From NCBI GenBank assembly GCA_000226015.1, contig JH155309.1, forward strand, positions 140,909 through 187,512: a stretch of 46,604 bases of DNA, in the 5' to 3' direction. Origin of the DNA: Mnemiopsis leidyi (Eukaryota; Ctenophora; Tentaculata; Lobata; Bolinopsidae). The translations under genes were made by a program, and so were the position numbers. Below, piece by piece: positions 1 through 10,711 of this stretch; within the stretch, counting starts at the first letter, position 1; every line of letters begins with the position of its first letter. The notes beneath the pieces are model-generated. The model saw nothing but the letters and a program-made list of their open reading frames with translations, was not told the DNA's origin and ran no database searches.

Positions 1-126
1 TGATACCCCAGGTAGAGAACGTTGACAAGAAAGTAACGAAGCTGATACCCCAGGTAGAGAACGTTGACAAGAAAGTAACAGAGCTGATACCTCCAGGTTG
101 AGAACGTTGACAAGAAAGTAACGGAG
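1..126 (+). repeat. 42-bp coding minisatellite, three copies
   Basis: Three head-to-tail copies start CTGATACCCCAGGTAGAG or close to it, at about the window edge, 42 and 84. The first two are 42 bp and keep the reading frame. The third is 43 bp and shifts it. The array probably continues left of the window. Confidence 0.8.
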
Positions 127-348
127 CTGGTTGACCACCACGACTCAGACTTCAAGAAGAAGAAAGTTCAGTTTGACAAGTTCTGCCTCGAGGACGAGAC
201 CTTGTTCAGGACACAGAGCAGACCCCGTGTCATCAGGAAGTTCCAGTTTCCTGAGGATCTGGAGACGGCCTTGTGTGACGTCACTGAGCACGGGATTACT
301 TGCAGTGAAGAGAAAAGTACTGGTGCCGGGTTTAGACTGGCTATATAA
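1..348 (+). CDS. 3' end of an unidentified repeat-containing gene (partial, frameshifted)
   Basis: The frame beginning at position 3 reads a 14-residue repeat (LIPQVENVDKKVTK/E) through two 42-bp units. In the third unit one extra base (CCC became CCTC near 89-94) breaks the frame. The shifted frame then stays open from about 88 to a TAA at 346-348. It encodes the rest of the repeat and a charged non-repetitive tail with segments such as VDHHDSDFKKKK and FRTQSRPRVIRKFQFPEDLE. The amphipathic, charged repeat suggests a coiled-coil or rod protein. I do not recognise the family. The last residues come from the first satellite unit that follows, so the satellite may have overrun the original stop. 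The frameshift may be an assembly error, a real lesion, or an unrecognised splice junction. The 5' part lies off the window. Confidence 0.45.
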
Positions 349-640
349 GTACTGGTGCCGGGTTTAGACTGGCTATATAAGTACTGGTGCCGGGTTTAGA
401 CTGGCTATATAAGTACTGATATTATAGAGGTCAGACAGGCTATATAAGTACTGATATAGAGTTCAGACTGGCTATATAAGTACTGATATAGAGTTCAGAC
501 TCGCTATATAAGTACTGATATAGAGTTCAGACTCGCTATATAAGTACTGATATAGAGTTCAGACTGGCTATATAAGTACTGATATAGAGTTCAGACTCGC
601 TATATAATTACTGATATAGAGTTCACACTGGCTCTTTAAG
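316..640. repeat. ~32-bp satellite with a TATATAA in each unit
   Basis: About nine to ten tandem units carry a GGCTATATAAGTACTG core, first with a GGTGCCGGGTTTAGACT spacer and later with a GATATAGAGTTCAGACT spacer. The change of spacer shows two subfamilies. Nothing indicates that it acts as a promoter, although every unit contains a TATA-box-like sequence. Confidence 0.85.
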
Positions 641-2126
641 ATGTTTATTTGGGAATATTATACTTGCAATCTAGATTCTATGTGCGAAAGTGGGGTATTA
701 TCTTATTATGGAGTCATAGATGCTTTTAATGGATACCGGACCGGTTATTTTGTGTTTAATAAAAATTATTCATGTGTCTGATGTACAGGATATTTGGCTG
801 ATCATGATCATGCCTATCAGTGGTTTAAATAAAATACATATTTATCACTTGTTGTTATTTTCAGAATTTAAATTATCTGTGCTTCTATGCCATAATCATG
901 GCCTGATAGTCTTAATTGAACCTCAACTTTTGATCACCTTTTTGAATCATCAAAACATCAATTAAGTATTTTGATTACTTGCCCAATAATATTTGTGGAT
1001 CACAAAACAACAAGTTTAATGGGTATATATCACAGAAATTCTATCATGATCAATACCAAATTATTACCTATGTTAAGGTGTGATAGGTTTTAAATACCAA
1101 ATTATTATGTTAAGGTATGATAGGTTTTAAAGCCGCCCACATCCATGTTTGCACAAACACAACTGAGCTTACACATTTGTACAGATCTGTATTTCACACG
1201 GAATGTGTCCGTTTCTGTTTCGCTTTTAAAGTCGATCGTATCTTTTAGTTATACTAAAATTATTACCTTGGTAAAATCAACTATGTATTATTCTGTAATG
1301 TAGTTAAGTAGTTTGCAGTTGTACATATCATGCGTATTTGCTAAATAGACGGTTGTCGAAGAATACTCAGAAAATTGTAGAATGCATCCACAAAATTGCC
1401 TTCTATTTATTTTCTCAATATGTTCACCGACCTCATAAAAACAGGTTTACACAGCTTTTTTGGCCAAATCCGTCAAAAATTATCATGAGATTTTTTAATC
1501 ATACAATTTTTGATACCTTTTCTGACATCCAGCTTGTGCTCTAGCGAAGAGAGATCACACGTTTTAGACAGAGAATATAGTATGTGTATGGTAGGTCGCG
1601 TGTCTTTCATGATGACGTAACCAGCTATAGTTACTATACCCAATAAAGTGGCCACATGACCGAGGAAGGGTCACATGACCTCGTGAACAGGCTGAGGCTG
1701 CCACTAAACAATTGGCCTTCTGTTTTGCGGGCCAACTATTTGTGAGGGACCTAAAGGTTTTCTTCGTCCATTAATCAGTGATTTCGTTCAAGAGAAACAT
1801 CTTGATTTGTCGACTCCAATCATTCAGGGAACAACCAAATTATTTATTTTCTGCTTGGTCCATTGAAGTCAGTATCTAAATCGTTTAATCAGTGATTAAT
1901 CTTTGATTTTCTCGTTTCCTAACCTTATGTAGCATCAGTAAGCTTGGCCTCGAAATAAATAAGTCCAAAGTCCAAGACTGCGTAGTATATCTAAAGGAAT
2001 ACAAGATACCAAAAATACTTCTCATTTTTTTAAACTAATCACAGCCTTTAATTGACGCAATTGTACTGAAATTTGTCGAATATAACTCCAGGATGTCAGT
2101 TTGATGGCAGGAGAGGGAGGAAAAAG
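641..2126. other. Gene-free stretch
   Basis: AT-rich sequence in which no convincing exon was found. It holds a tandem duplication at 1053-1131 (two ~40-bp units ending GATAGGTTTTAAA). Near 1652-1676 two close TCACATGACC/CACATGACC sites occur ahead of the micro-ORF at 2127. Confidence 0.5.
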
Positions 2127-2225
2127 ATGTCAGCAGTCTTTTTTGGCACTCTGATCATTCTGGCGATTATTTGTGTCTATTTCGTTACCCTTACTCCAAT
2201 TCTCTGTTGGGACAACAACCGATAG
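2127..2225 (+). CDS. Possible 32-residue single-pass membrane micro-ORF
   Basis: A short frame starts at ATG 2127 in an A-rich context (AAAAAGATG) and ends at TAG 2223-2225. It encodes a 32-residue peptide whose residues 3-26 are almost wholly hydrophobic (LIILAIICVYF core) followed by LCWDNNR. Its size, strand and position, just before a series of small single-pass membrane proteins, are the only reasons to list it. It lacks the double cysteine module. It could be a chance frame or the first exon of something larger, though no GT donor follows the reading frame. Confidence 0.25.
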   Translation: MSAVFFGTLIILAIICVYFVTLTPILCWDNNR

Positions 2226-2389
2226 ATTTTACAGACCAATCTCCTTAAATATCCATCTTTTTAGTGCCGAAGTCAGGAAAGTGGCGAGCCCTCATGAACT
2301 AAATTTTTCTTTTCTAAAATCTCAACCACAAAGATCAACTCTTGCCCTTTCTACATTTTCAAAAGAATCGCTAACAAGGACAAAACATC

Positions 2390-2614
2390 ATGGCGCTCTC
2401 AAGTTGGGTAGTTTTACTCCTTGTTGTAATCCTGATTCTCTTCATTACAGCGTACATCATAGCTGCTGCAGTATTTCTTTTCTACACAGCAACTAGAACA
2501 ATTGTGGAAGAGGAAAGGGTACAATATGAGCATTATCGAAACACTTGCAGATATCCGGTTAGTTTGGACTCTGGAGAGGGAGAAGAGATGGATCAAGTTC
2601 TGATAACGAGATGA
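2390..2614 (+). CDS. Small single-pass membrane protein, 74 aa
   Basis: An uninterrupted frame from ATG 2390 (AACATCATGGCG, a good initiation context) to TGA 2612-2614. Residues 5-33 form one long hydrophobic segment (VVLLLVVILILFITAYIIAAAVFLFY), followed by a charged tail with one cysteine, EEERVQYEHYRNTC and an acidic end. The first few residues are too short to be an ectodomain, so a type III or signal-anchor topology is likely. A GTTAGT after the codons for CRYP could be a donor, so the true C-terminus may differ. It lies upstream of the cysteine-module genes on the same strand but does not share their module. I do not recognise it. Confidence 0.5.
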   Translation: MALSSWVVLLLVVILILFITAYIIAAAVFLFYTATRTIVEEERVQYEHYRNTCRYPVSLDSGEGEEMDQVLITR

Positions 2615-3211
2615 GGGGTCCTGTGTGGACATCAGTGAAAGAGATGAAGATGTCGAAAGAGGACGAACGCGAAAAACTACTACCGAACATTACAGAGCAA
2701 AATGATGTCAAAATCAGATGTTGCTACCAGCTTTTGGGAAGATCACTTTTAGAATCAATCCAAATTGGCATAGAAGTTACCCGATTTTGACACTGAACAC
2801 GGCCGTGCTATTTCAATTCTCTATAAAAATCAAAGATATTGGCTGGGCTAAAAAGTCTGTGTTCTACTGTCTGTAGTGCGTGCTGACAAAACTTTTGAGT
2901 CTTTTTATATATTAGCGATCTCATTTTCATTTCTCTAATTGTCGATTCCCTTAATATATAGCCTGTAACATGTTCAACATAGTCTAAATGCTCTTGTGGA
3001 TTTCTTAAATCATAAACAATTCCGTTAACCCTCTACTTACATAGTATACAATACAAAATATAATTATGTTCAACTAATTCACATATCAACACCGAAAGAA
3101 ATGTCTGTTGGTATCGACTGAAAGACTCGAGAAACTACAAGAAGAAGCCACGAGAAGAAAACCCCAAGATATCCCGAAGGAACCCCCAAGATACCCCAAG
3201 AAACCCCCAAG

Positions 3212-3672
3212 ATGATGCACCACAGTTGGGTATACTGGGTAGCAGCTATAGTGCCGCTAGTGGTGGTTGTTACAGTGGTCTTGTTGGTCTGGTACTGCTG
3301 CTGTTGCCGATATAACCGGGTGTGTTGCAGGTGCTGCTACAACTGCAGGGACGATGCCAGGTCAGTGTTGACATTTTCTTTTCTTTTTATCGAGGTTTTA
3401 GTTCAATATTGTAGTCTAATAGTATGAATTGGTATTTATTTACGAGTACGAATTTTTGTTTCCTTTTTTACTCAAGTAATTTTAAAGAGTCTACTTCAAT
3501 GCCATAATCCCAAACCTCCCACTTACGTTGATTTGAAAAGAATCATTATAGGTGTTGCTGCTCCTGCTGCTGTCTCGGTCCTAACGAGGACCTGGAAGCC
3601 ATATACCAGGAAAACCAAGATTTAGGTTACAATTCCATATCGGACACTGCAAATGTGGTTGAAGAGAATTAG
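3212..3672 (+). CDS. Cysteine-module single-pass membrane protein A, 89 aa, two exons
   Basis: Exon 1 is 3212-3360 and ends AG|GTCAGT. Exon 2 is 3552-3672 and follows TTATAG; the split codon is AGG (Arg, phase 2). Residues 6-28 are a membrane span (VYWVAAIVPLVVVVTVVLLVWY), followed directly by CCCC, then VCCRCCYNCRDDA and, across the intron, RCCCSCCC. The tail is acidic with tyrosines (DLEAIYQEN, GYNSISD). The same CCxCCYxCRxDx plus CCCSCCC pattern recurs in three downstream genes, which confirms this splice. Dense juxtamembrane cysteines suggest S-palmitoylation or metal binding; both are inferences. Start could be the first or second of two adjacent ATGs. Function unknown. Confidence 0.8.
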
Positions 3673-4243
3673 GGGATCATTTGTTTTTAAGGTACTTATT
3701 TTTCGTTTTTTAACGAGAAGTGCGTTCGAAAATGAAAGAAATTCACTAAAAATACTGACCAACTGGGCCAATTTTAAGACAGTTCGAGAGAAGAACGGAT
3801 AGACTGAAAAGTAGAATTAGATTTGAAGATACACTTACGCAATAAAATGACAGGGTTCACGGAATGTTAGTTGGAGTAGCTGTGTTTTGTAATTTTTGTA
3901 GATAACTATAATTTTTTTATGTTAATACGATACCTACTATATCCATAAATTAGTGTACATCAAAATTATCAAACAATTGGAAGATTACATGGCTTCACCA
4001 GTTCTTCTTTGATAAAGAAGGATGGTCCTGAAAAATCAAAAATAAATCGAATTATTTAATGATTAAATTCTAGATCATTATTATCACATTGATATAAAAA
4101 CTTGGCGTTTAGCCAAATATAAATGCCATTATTACAGTTTTAGCGAGATGGTGTATGACATAAATGGCAGGGACACCTAAAAGATAGCCCCAAACTTACT
4201 CCCACGCCAAACAAGCACGAAACACTAAAGTATTAACGATAAA

Positions 4244-4453
4244 ATGACCTACTGGTGGATCTACTTGATTGTCTTTATCCTCCTGGCGATTGTGGGGATC
4301 ATAACGCTGATTATCTGGAGGAAGTGCTACAAGAACACAGGGAGATGTTGTTGTCCGTGTTGCTACATGTGCCGGGTAGATAGGAACTGTTGTTGTAGTT
4401 GCTGCTGTGCCAGCATATACGCAGAGGAGGAGGCCGTGGCATTCACAACATAG
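4244..4453 (+). CDS. Cysteine-module single-pass membrane protein B, 69 aa, intronless
   Basis: A single uninterrupted frame runs from ATG 4244 (GATAAAATGACC) to TAG. Residues 4-25 are the membrane span (WWIYLIVFILLAIVGIITLIIW). A KCYKNTG linker follows, then RCCCPCCYMCRVDRN and CCCSCCC, ending in an acidic segment with AEEE. It contains CCCPCC, which is also the palmitoylated motif of phospholipid scramblase 1, so lipid modification is a reasonable guess. Its relatives have an intron exactly before one of the two cysteine blocks. Here both positions are fused, so the intron was lost, the copy was retroposed, or this is the ancestral state. There are 793 bp between protein A's stop and this stop, with no other gene. 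Confidence 0.8.
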   Translation: MTYWWIYLIVFILLAIVGIITLIIWRKCYKNTGRCCCPCCYMCRVDRNCCCSCCCASIYAEEEAVAFTT

Positions 4454-5180
4454 ATTATCATGTTTGACAAATTTGCATAGTTAATATCTTTAGTCAAACT
4501 ATCGTGATCAGAAGTATTAAGGTATGCCATTATTAACAAGACGAAGAAGATGGTGAATCTTGTCTGTAAATTAAGTTTTCTGTGATAATACCGCATTATA
4601 TTTACTAGCTGGAAAAGCTATGAAAGATCAGTGATCTGAAAGTTTCTTAGCTTCGCCCATTCAATTTAAGGAAATCACATAAAGCATTGTGGGTGGCTTA
4701 GTATCTTAAGCTTTAAAATATATAAAAAAAAAGTTTTTTGGGGGAGAGATCACAATTTCTATGTGCTATATGAGCAACATGAGAGGTCCAATCAGCGTAG
4801 AGTATCATTGTCACGTGGAACAAATTATTTGTGACTCTTCTCCAGAAGTACTTGTATACCACACTAAAGACTTATGGAAGGGGGCAATGTAGACTGTAGT
4901 ATGTTCATTTAACCTGTAGATATCTCCATGATTATTAACATGAATTTATTCAAGTTTTATCTATTCTGGTTTATCTGGGACTTGTTCCATTTTAGAGTTT
5001 TTAATATCATTCAATCGAAAATTACATACTACCCAACTTTCATTTGTTCTACCAATATGTGACCCATCTGTATATGCCAAGTTTGTTAGAAATTAAATCT
5101 CCATTTTTTATGATATCTATTGAAATTCACTAGCTCACAATACAGAAAAATAGAAATGACGTAGTTAACAAAACAGTAAG

Positions 5181-8100
5181 ATGGAAATGACGACGTCAAT
5201 GGTACACACAACCACAAGTCCAAGCCTGGACACGACGGTTACACAGATGGTACAACGAATGGCAGAGTACCAAGATTCTGATATGGAATCAGATTCGGGT
5301 ATCTACGAAATAATATACTGGATAGTGATAATTGTGATTGTTGCGGTGATTGGTGTGTCCTGGTATTTCTGTTGTTGTCGAAAAGGAAGGTAGGGCTGGA
5401 GCAGGAAGCAGAATTTACTTCAAGCATTGAAGCACGATTCCAATTCACCCGACAGTCAATGAAAATACTATCGTGATTTTGAGACTTTCATTCTTTCCTG
5501 GCTGTAGTATTACTTGCAATCACGTATCAGCGGCATTTTACCAAATATGTACAAATTAACATAAGGTATTAAATGAATTTCGTAAAAGATCAAAATTACA
5601 AGGCTTAACCGAATGAAACAGTTCAAACTATACAGTATACAAAGATGTAAATTTGATTTATCTAATTTAGCTTTTTCTTATCATTAATTAAAAAATGTTA
5701 ATCATCTTAAACTACATCAACATTCTTGAGGAGTGGTCGGAAATAATGGCCGGTTTTCAAAAGGGTGACAAAACAAGGGGGTCTTAAACATTGCACCACA
5801 AATTATATTTGTGACATATGTTACAAAGACACCCGACCTGTACTACTGACGTCTATCTTTGTTAAAACCAAGAAATGACAAACAAGTGCAAAGCCTTTGA
5901 TGTGTTTTACAAGTCTGAAAAATTCCCCAATTGTTCAAGCATGTTCATAGGTGAAACTAACACTGGAAGCACTCTTTAGAATATGCAATACATCACATAG
6001 TCTTCACTGATTCAAGACTTTATTTCCCATGTTTCTAAACACAGTTTTTGAGGTAACCAGATAACGAATCATCAAAGCACTTGAGCCAAGGAATGGGGAA
6101 GACTGCAGATTCCTTGCCCGTAAAGTTGGAAGTGTAGGTTTGGTCACGGTATGTCAGGATGTTTTCAGCCTTGTCATCCTCCCATTTGTAGAATATCTGA
6201 ATGCATTGTAATGTGAGTTTTTTCTATGAAGTTTTGCCAGATATCTAATTTAATCGAGAGATTATAGCTTGGGGTAGCCAGTAGGGCTTTAGACTAGATA
6301 CCGCTATAAAGTTGTAGTCATCGTTTTAAACTAGATACTGTGATGAATGATGATATTCACTACGAATTTTTGTAAACTAGTTACTAGATACCGATATCGT
6401 ATCTTTTTTGTACAGAGCGCACCCTCACGACAAATTTTATTCACTTCAAATGAGTATCGGACAATGTCAGACAATATCTTTTAATCAGTACATTGGGGTA
6501 AATTGTTTCTAAGTGTTAAATCGTAGAGTTTTTGCTTAAAGTTTCAACCATCTACAGAAATACCAATATTGTTGATTTTCTGCTACTTTTTGTTAGCTAT
6601 ACCCTCAATTTTCGCTAGCAACCCATTATTTCCACTAGCCACAACCTACGTTGTAAGGCAGGCCCCTCCGCATATTCCCACTATTTCTTAGCTGTCCACT
6701 ATTTTCCACCAGCTTGCCGCCAGATTTTGCATACCTAGATCCAGCCATACAGAGTACTTACTCTGCACCCTGCATCAAGCATCTATAATTTATCATCCCT
6801 TAGTCCTTATTATGCCATTTTGATAACTTTACCTAGGAGCAGCCCCACGAGCTCGTTCACGTGGTTACAAACGTCTTGCGGAGTTTAAAAGGTGTTTTCC
6901 TTTGTGACCGCAGACAGGGGACACTTCCATCTACCTACCCACCCGATTTTGGGGAGGGGGTATGTCATACCCACCCAAATCGAACCACTTTAAACCATCT
7001 ATTTTACTTTTTTGCCTTCGGCAAAAAAGTGTTAAAGATGGAAAAATTTGAAAGATAAAGACTTTGCCGAGCAATTACAGATACTGTCGACTTTGTGTCA
7101 TTTTTGTAAAATGACAGGAATTTATGGCAAAATATTCATTTTGACCATGGCCATAAGACAAGTTCCCAGGTGTCAGTAATGAGTGCCTTTACGAATATTC
7201 TCAAAAACCGCAAACTTTCATCAAATGAATGATAACCTGTGAGAAAGGAAGAAAAATCAACAAACCTTTGAAACATCCAATCTTTCATTATAACCAATTT
7301 CAGCTGCCAACTGCAACACATAAGCTGTCTGTGCGTCAATCTCTTTGTGGTAGTCTGACAGGTCAGCGTTGGAAGCAAACATCTTCTCTATGTCCTGAAC
7401 ACACTCCTCTCTACCCGGTGTCTGAATAATGTCCTTTATGACATTAGCTACCCAGAGACCTTGCATGAGGAACATAGTGAAAGTGTAGAACTGGTCCTGC
7501 ATTCCAACGTAGAAGAGTTTCCCAGCTGCATCTTTCTTGCCTTCCGTTACGCCATACCACTGTAGACTTCGATAGAGGTTTGGGAGGTTGTAAATGTTTC
7601 CATTGGGCAAGGTTAATTCGGATGGCATGAATGGGAAGTGATGCTGGTAACCTGTGCACAGGATAATCGCATCATATTCAGCTGAAGTTCCATCCTTGAA
7701 ATGACAAGTTCTGCCCTCTATTTTAGTAAGGAGTGGGACTTCATGAATTTTGTCAGGCCATTTAAAATCCATCTTGTTGGTTCGATAAGAAATAGTGACA
7801 CGCTCAGCCCCAAACTTGTACAGCTGTAGAGCTATATCCTCAGCACTGTAGCTAGAACCTACCAGGAGAATCTTCTTCCCAGTAAACTCTCTGGCATTCT
7901 TAAAGTCATGAGCATGCATGGCGTGCCCCTCAAACTTTTCAATGCCATCGAAATGTGGGATATGAGGAACAGAAAAATGTCCTGATGCAACAATGACATA
8001 GTCAAATTGCTGCTCCAAATCGATTTTCTCCAACAGATTTGTGACTTTGACAGTAAAGATCTGGGTAGCCTCGTCAAACGAAACATTCCTTACCACATGT

Positions 8101-9231
8101 CGGGTGTGTATGTCCTCATTCTTTACGCCGTGTAACTTCCAGTAGCCTTGCAGATAGTCGAGTAAAACTTCTCTTGGAGGGCAAGCAGGTATGTTCTTCC
8201 CGAAATGGTCTTCAAAGGTGTAGTCAGGGAACTCCAGGCATTCTTTCGGACCATTTGAGAACAGATCTCTATATTGGGAACAATGAACTGGTTCACCAAA
8301 CTCGTCTGTACCTGATGGGAAAGAACGATAATCATAAAGTAAAAATAAAGGCAATATAAAGATGATCATACATTCAAAATAAAGGCAATATAAAGATAAT
8401 CACACATTCAAAATAAAGGCAATATAAAGATGATCATACACTCAAAATTAAGGCAATATGAGGCAACCTGGATTAACTTTTTGATCTCAAGAAACTTAAT
8501 AAGGAAATCACACAGAACTAACTCCTGACCAGTTCTCCACGTGAGGTTCCAGAGACCACCGGGTTGTTCCTGCTTCTCAAAACACGTGACCTCACACTCC
8601 TCTCCCCGTTCTTTGAGTCTGTTGAAAGCAACTAGGGCGGCCATCCCGCTAGGACCGGCTCCTATCAAGCAAACTCTTCGTACCATCCTAAAGAAATTGA
8701 TTCATAATTCAGTTAAGAAGATCTTAAATTATTTAGAATCGAAGAAGTGAGAAAAAACTAAAAAGTAACTAGTTCTTGACGCCTATTTTCAAGCATTATG
8801 CAAGCACAGCAGGCATGAAAAGCTAACAAAATTGAACATGTATATTTAAGGATCAACAATCAGTATCTAATGGTTTTCCATCTAAAGATGCTGCTGTGGT
8901 TGCTGTTATCAATGTAGGTTAGACAGACGATGCTGTTGTAGCTGCTGTTGTAAATCTCCATATGATGAGGAACTTCAGCAGGTAAAGTTCAAATAAGATA
9001 CTCTTACCTCTTAACTCTTAAGATTAATTAACTTTGTGCTTCTATGATGCAGATTTAATGTGATTTACAGGTGCACAAAATTGAAATCCAGTTTCAATTA
9101 GCTAAGCTATAGTTGCATTATCTAATGCTTGAATGTTACTCCAGGTCCTTGTTGGAGAAGAAGCTCCACCAGGGGGTGGAGGCGAGGGTTATAATACAAT
9201 GGAAGGACAAGAAGTTCGGCGAGCGAAATAA
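5181..9231 (+). CDS. Cysteine-module single-pass membrane protein C, 129 aa, three exons, hosting FMO
   Basis: Exon 1 is 5181-5389 (ends AG|GTAGGG), exon 2 is 8888-8981 and exon 3 is 9145-9231 (TAA). Phases agree: AG|A makes Arg, then CAG|GTC in phase 0. The N-terminus is a ~42-residue Thr/Ser-rich segment without an obvious signal peptide. Residues ~43-64 are the membrane span ([20 protein letters not shown]), followed by CCCRKG. Exon 2 carries [22 protein letters not shown] and YDEELQQ. Exon 3 encodes VLVGEE and a Gly-rich end with a GYNTMEG tyrosine. Exon 2 is 94 bp with the same phases as exon 2 of protein D, which supports pairing these distant exons. The 3498-bp first intron contains the FMO gene on the other strand. 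The exon 1 to exon 2 link is inferred from phase and homology. Confidence 0.7.
5390..7135. other. Intronic stretch of protein C before the FMO gene
   Basis: No exon was recognised. At 7008-7032 an 11-bp stem with a 3-base loop (ACTTTTTTGCC / GGCAAAAAAGT) forms a perfect hairpin. The rest is unremarkable AT-rich sequence. Confidence 0.4.
7136..7256 (-). other. Possible frameshifted C-terminal extension of the FMO
   Basis: After the LDVSK codons the FMO frame stops within three codons. The frame one base over runs on with [13 protein letters not shown], then [13 protein letters not shown] and WPWSK before a stop at 7136. A terminal stretch of this kind (Thr-Gly/Asp-Thr followed by Pro/Trp) is usual at FMO-like C-termini. 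The interval between a possible GTTTGT donor (7265) and a CACAG acceptor (7237) is only 29 bp, too short for an ordinary intron. A 1-base indel is the simpler explanation. Confidence 0.4.
7257..8686 (-). CDS. Flavin-containing monooxygenase (FMO family), two exons
   Basis: Exon 1 is 8686-8530 and exon 2 is 8311 down to a stop at 7257; the junction ACTG|GT..CAG|GTACA restores RTGTDEFG. The product is about 403 residues. Signatures in order: the FAD Rossmann motif GAGPSG (9-14); PGGLW (43-47); the FMO signature [11 protein letters not shown] (179-189, pattern FxGxxxHxxxF); the NADPH-binding [11 protein letters not shown] (201-211); and [10 protein letters not shown] (271-280). The family uses FAD, NADPH and oxygen to oxygenate soft nucleophiles (N or S). 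The N-terminal sequence has no signal peptide. The usual C-terminal end appears in another frame just downstream (7256-7136), so this stop may be premature. The gene lies wholly inside intron 1 of membrane protein C, on the opposite strand. The 218-bp intron carries a tandem repeat. Confidence 0.9.
8338..8462. repeat. ~34-bp tandem repeat in the FMO intron
   Basis: Nearly four copies of a unit containing AAAATAAAGGCAATATAAAG lie between the two FMO exons. Confidence 0.8.
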
Positions 9232-9785
9232 TCATGCGCAGATTTTTAATGAAGCAACTCAACAAATCGATTAATCTTGAATATCAGAGGCTGTTATCAG
9301 AAAAAGATTGTTCTCAATTTTCAAAGAATGACAGCCTGCCTGATGGTGTTCTGCTTTAAGACAGAAGAGTTGCCTCACAGCACAACAGAACAGTACATTT
9401 TCGAAAAATGGAAGTCACATATATCATAGTTCATGAACTTCTTGGAAAGTTCCATGTTTGCATTTTTTGCACATTTGAATTATGTTTATTCCTGAGTTAA
9501 ACTAAAATTGCAATTATGTTATGCCAATACATTTCAGAAGGTTTGTAAATCGAGGTGTCGAGAATGCCTTAGTCCAATATTTATGTATATTTTAATGATC
9601 GAATCATGCAAGGTATCAAACAACCTGAAAGATATTAATGGCTTTAATATATATATTAACAAAAAACAGTTTGAATTGAAGATTAAATGATATGTTGACA
9701 ATAACTGATGAATAACTTATTTTTCTGCCCTTAATACACTTAATAGTGCCTAACATAATAACGTATCCCATGTCATTTCTGAAGC

Positions 9786-10711
9786 ATGTATGACTGGATT
9801 GGATCTCTCGTAACATTACTAATTATCGCAGCTATAGCTGTACTGTGGTATTTTACTTGCGGAAGACATGGCAGGTATTAAATCTTATGGAAAATATTTA
9901 CCACTTTAGCAAGTTATCTGAGATAAATCAATTCAATTTCTTTGAAAACAGTTCAATAAATCTTCAATTTCCAGATGCTGCTGTAGCTGCTGCTACACAT
10001 GTAGGGAAGATAAAAGATGTTGCTGCAGCTGTTGCTGTACAACAACATATGATGAAGAGCTAGAACAGGTATGCAAATAGCTTTTAACAAGCACAATGCA
10101 AAGTAATACATAAGAAACTTTTGTGGTTGGTTTATGCAACATGTACGATATCAATAGTTCATAGCACTGTGTAAAATGCACTTCCTGTATTTCTATACTC
10201 CTCATTTATGTATAAGCCAGGGTGCAAAAAGGCATATTAGTAGTCAGAATACATATATTAACTTTTGATAAGTTAACTCAGTAAGCCTGATCCACTTCTA
10301 TGAAATTTTATTACTGAATAGATCAACCCAGTTATATTCTCACTTAGTATGTTACATGTTATAACTACATCATGTTATGATTATGGAATACTAAGTTAGG
10401 ACTAACTAGTCCTCTTTCTCAGCAAAACTATATGAATTATCCTAGTTATACAACCTAGGTACCCAATTGCATTGAACTAACATTTACACTTCTTACATAT
10501 CTGTTGCATCAACATACTTCATGAACCTACTTTCCAAAATAAGATTTTACATCCACTTGAACAGATATTATACATCTAGGTGCTAGTGGGTGAACAGCGT
10601 GGTACAGATTACCATACGGTAGAGGGAGAGCCATCAGGTACAACACAAAGGGATCAAACAGCATCACAACCACTTGCAGGACCTGTTCAGCAAACAGCAA
10701 CCAACGGATGA
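9786..10711 (+). CDS. Cysteine-module single-pass membrane protein D, 104 aa, three exons
   Basis: Exon 1 is 9786-9874 (ends CATGGCAG|GTATTA), exon 2 is 9975-10068 and exon 3 is 10580-10711 (TGA). Phases are 2 then 0, as in protein C. Residues 4-23 are the membrane span (WIGSLVTLLIIAAIAVLWYF), then TCGRHG. Exon 2 gives [22 protein letters not shown] and YDEELEQ. Exon 3 starts VLVGEQ and continues with a polar Gln/Thr-rich tail. Exon 2 matches protein C exon 2 in length and nearly residue for residue in the module, so C and D are recent tandem duplicates that have diverged at both ends. The N-terminus is only a few residues, whereas C has a ~42-residue N-terminal segment. Function unknown; membrane-anchored and possibly palmitoylated or metal-binding by inference. 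Confidence 0.85.

Noticed and set aside
2173..2496. 107-codon frame overlapping the membrane microprotein at 2390
   Set aside because: No domain, no membrane span, and it overlaps a better frame in another phase.
7237..7265. A 29-bp intron joining the FMO to its C-terminal frame
   Set aside because: Below the plausible size for a spliceosomal intron here; neither donor gives a convincing in-phase junction.
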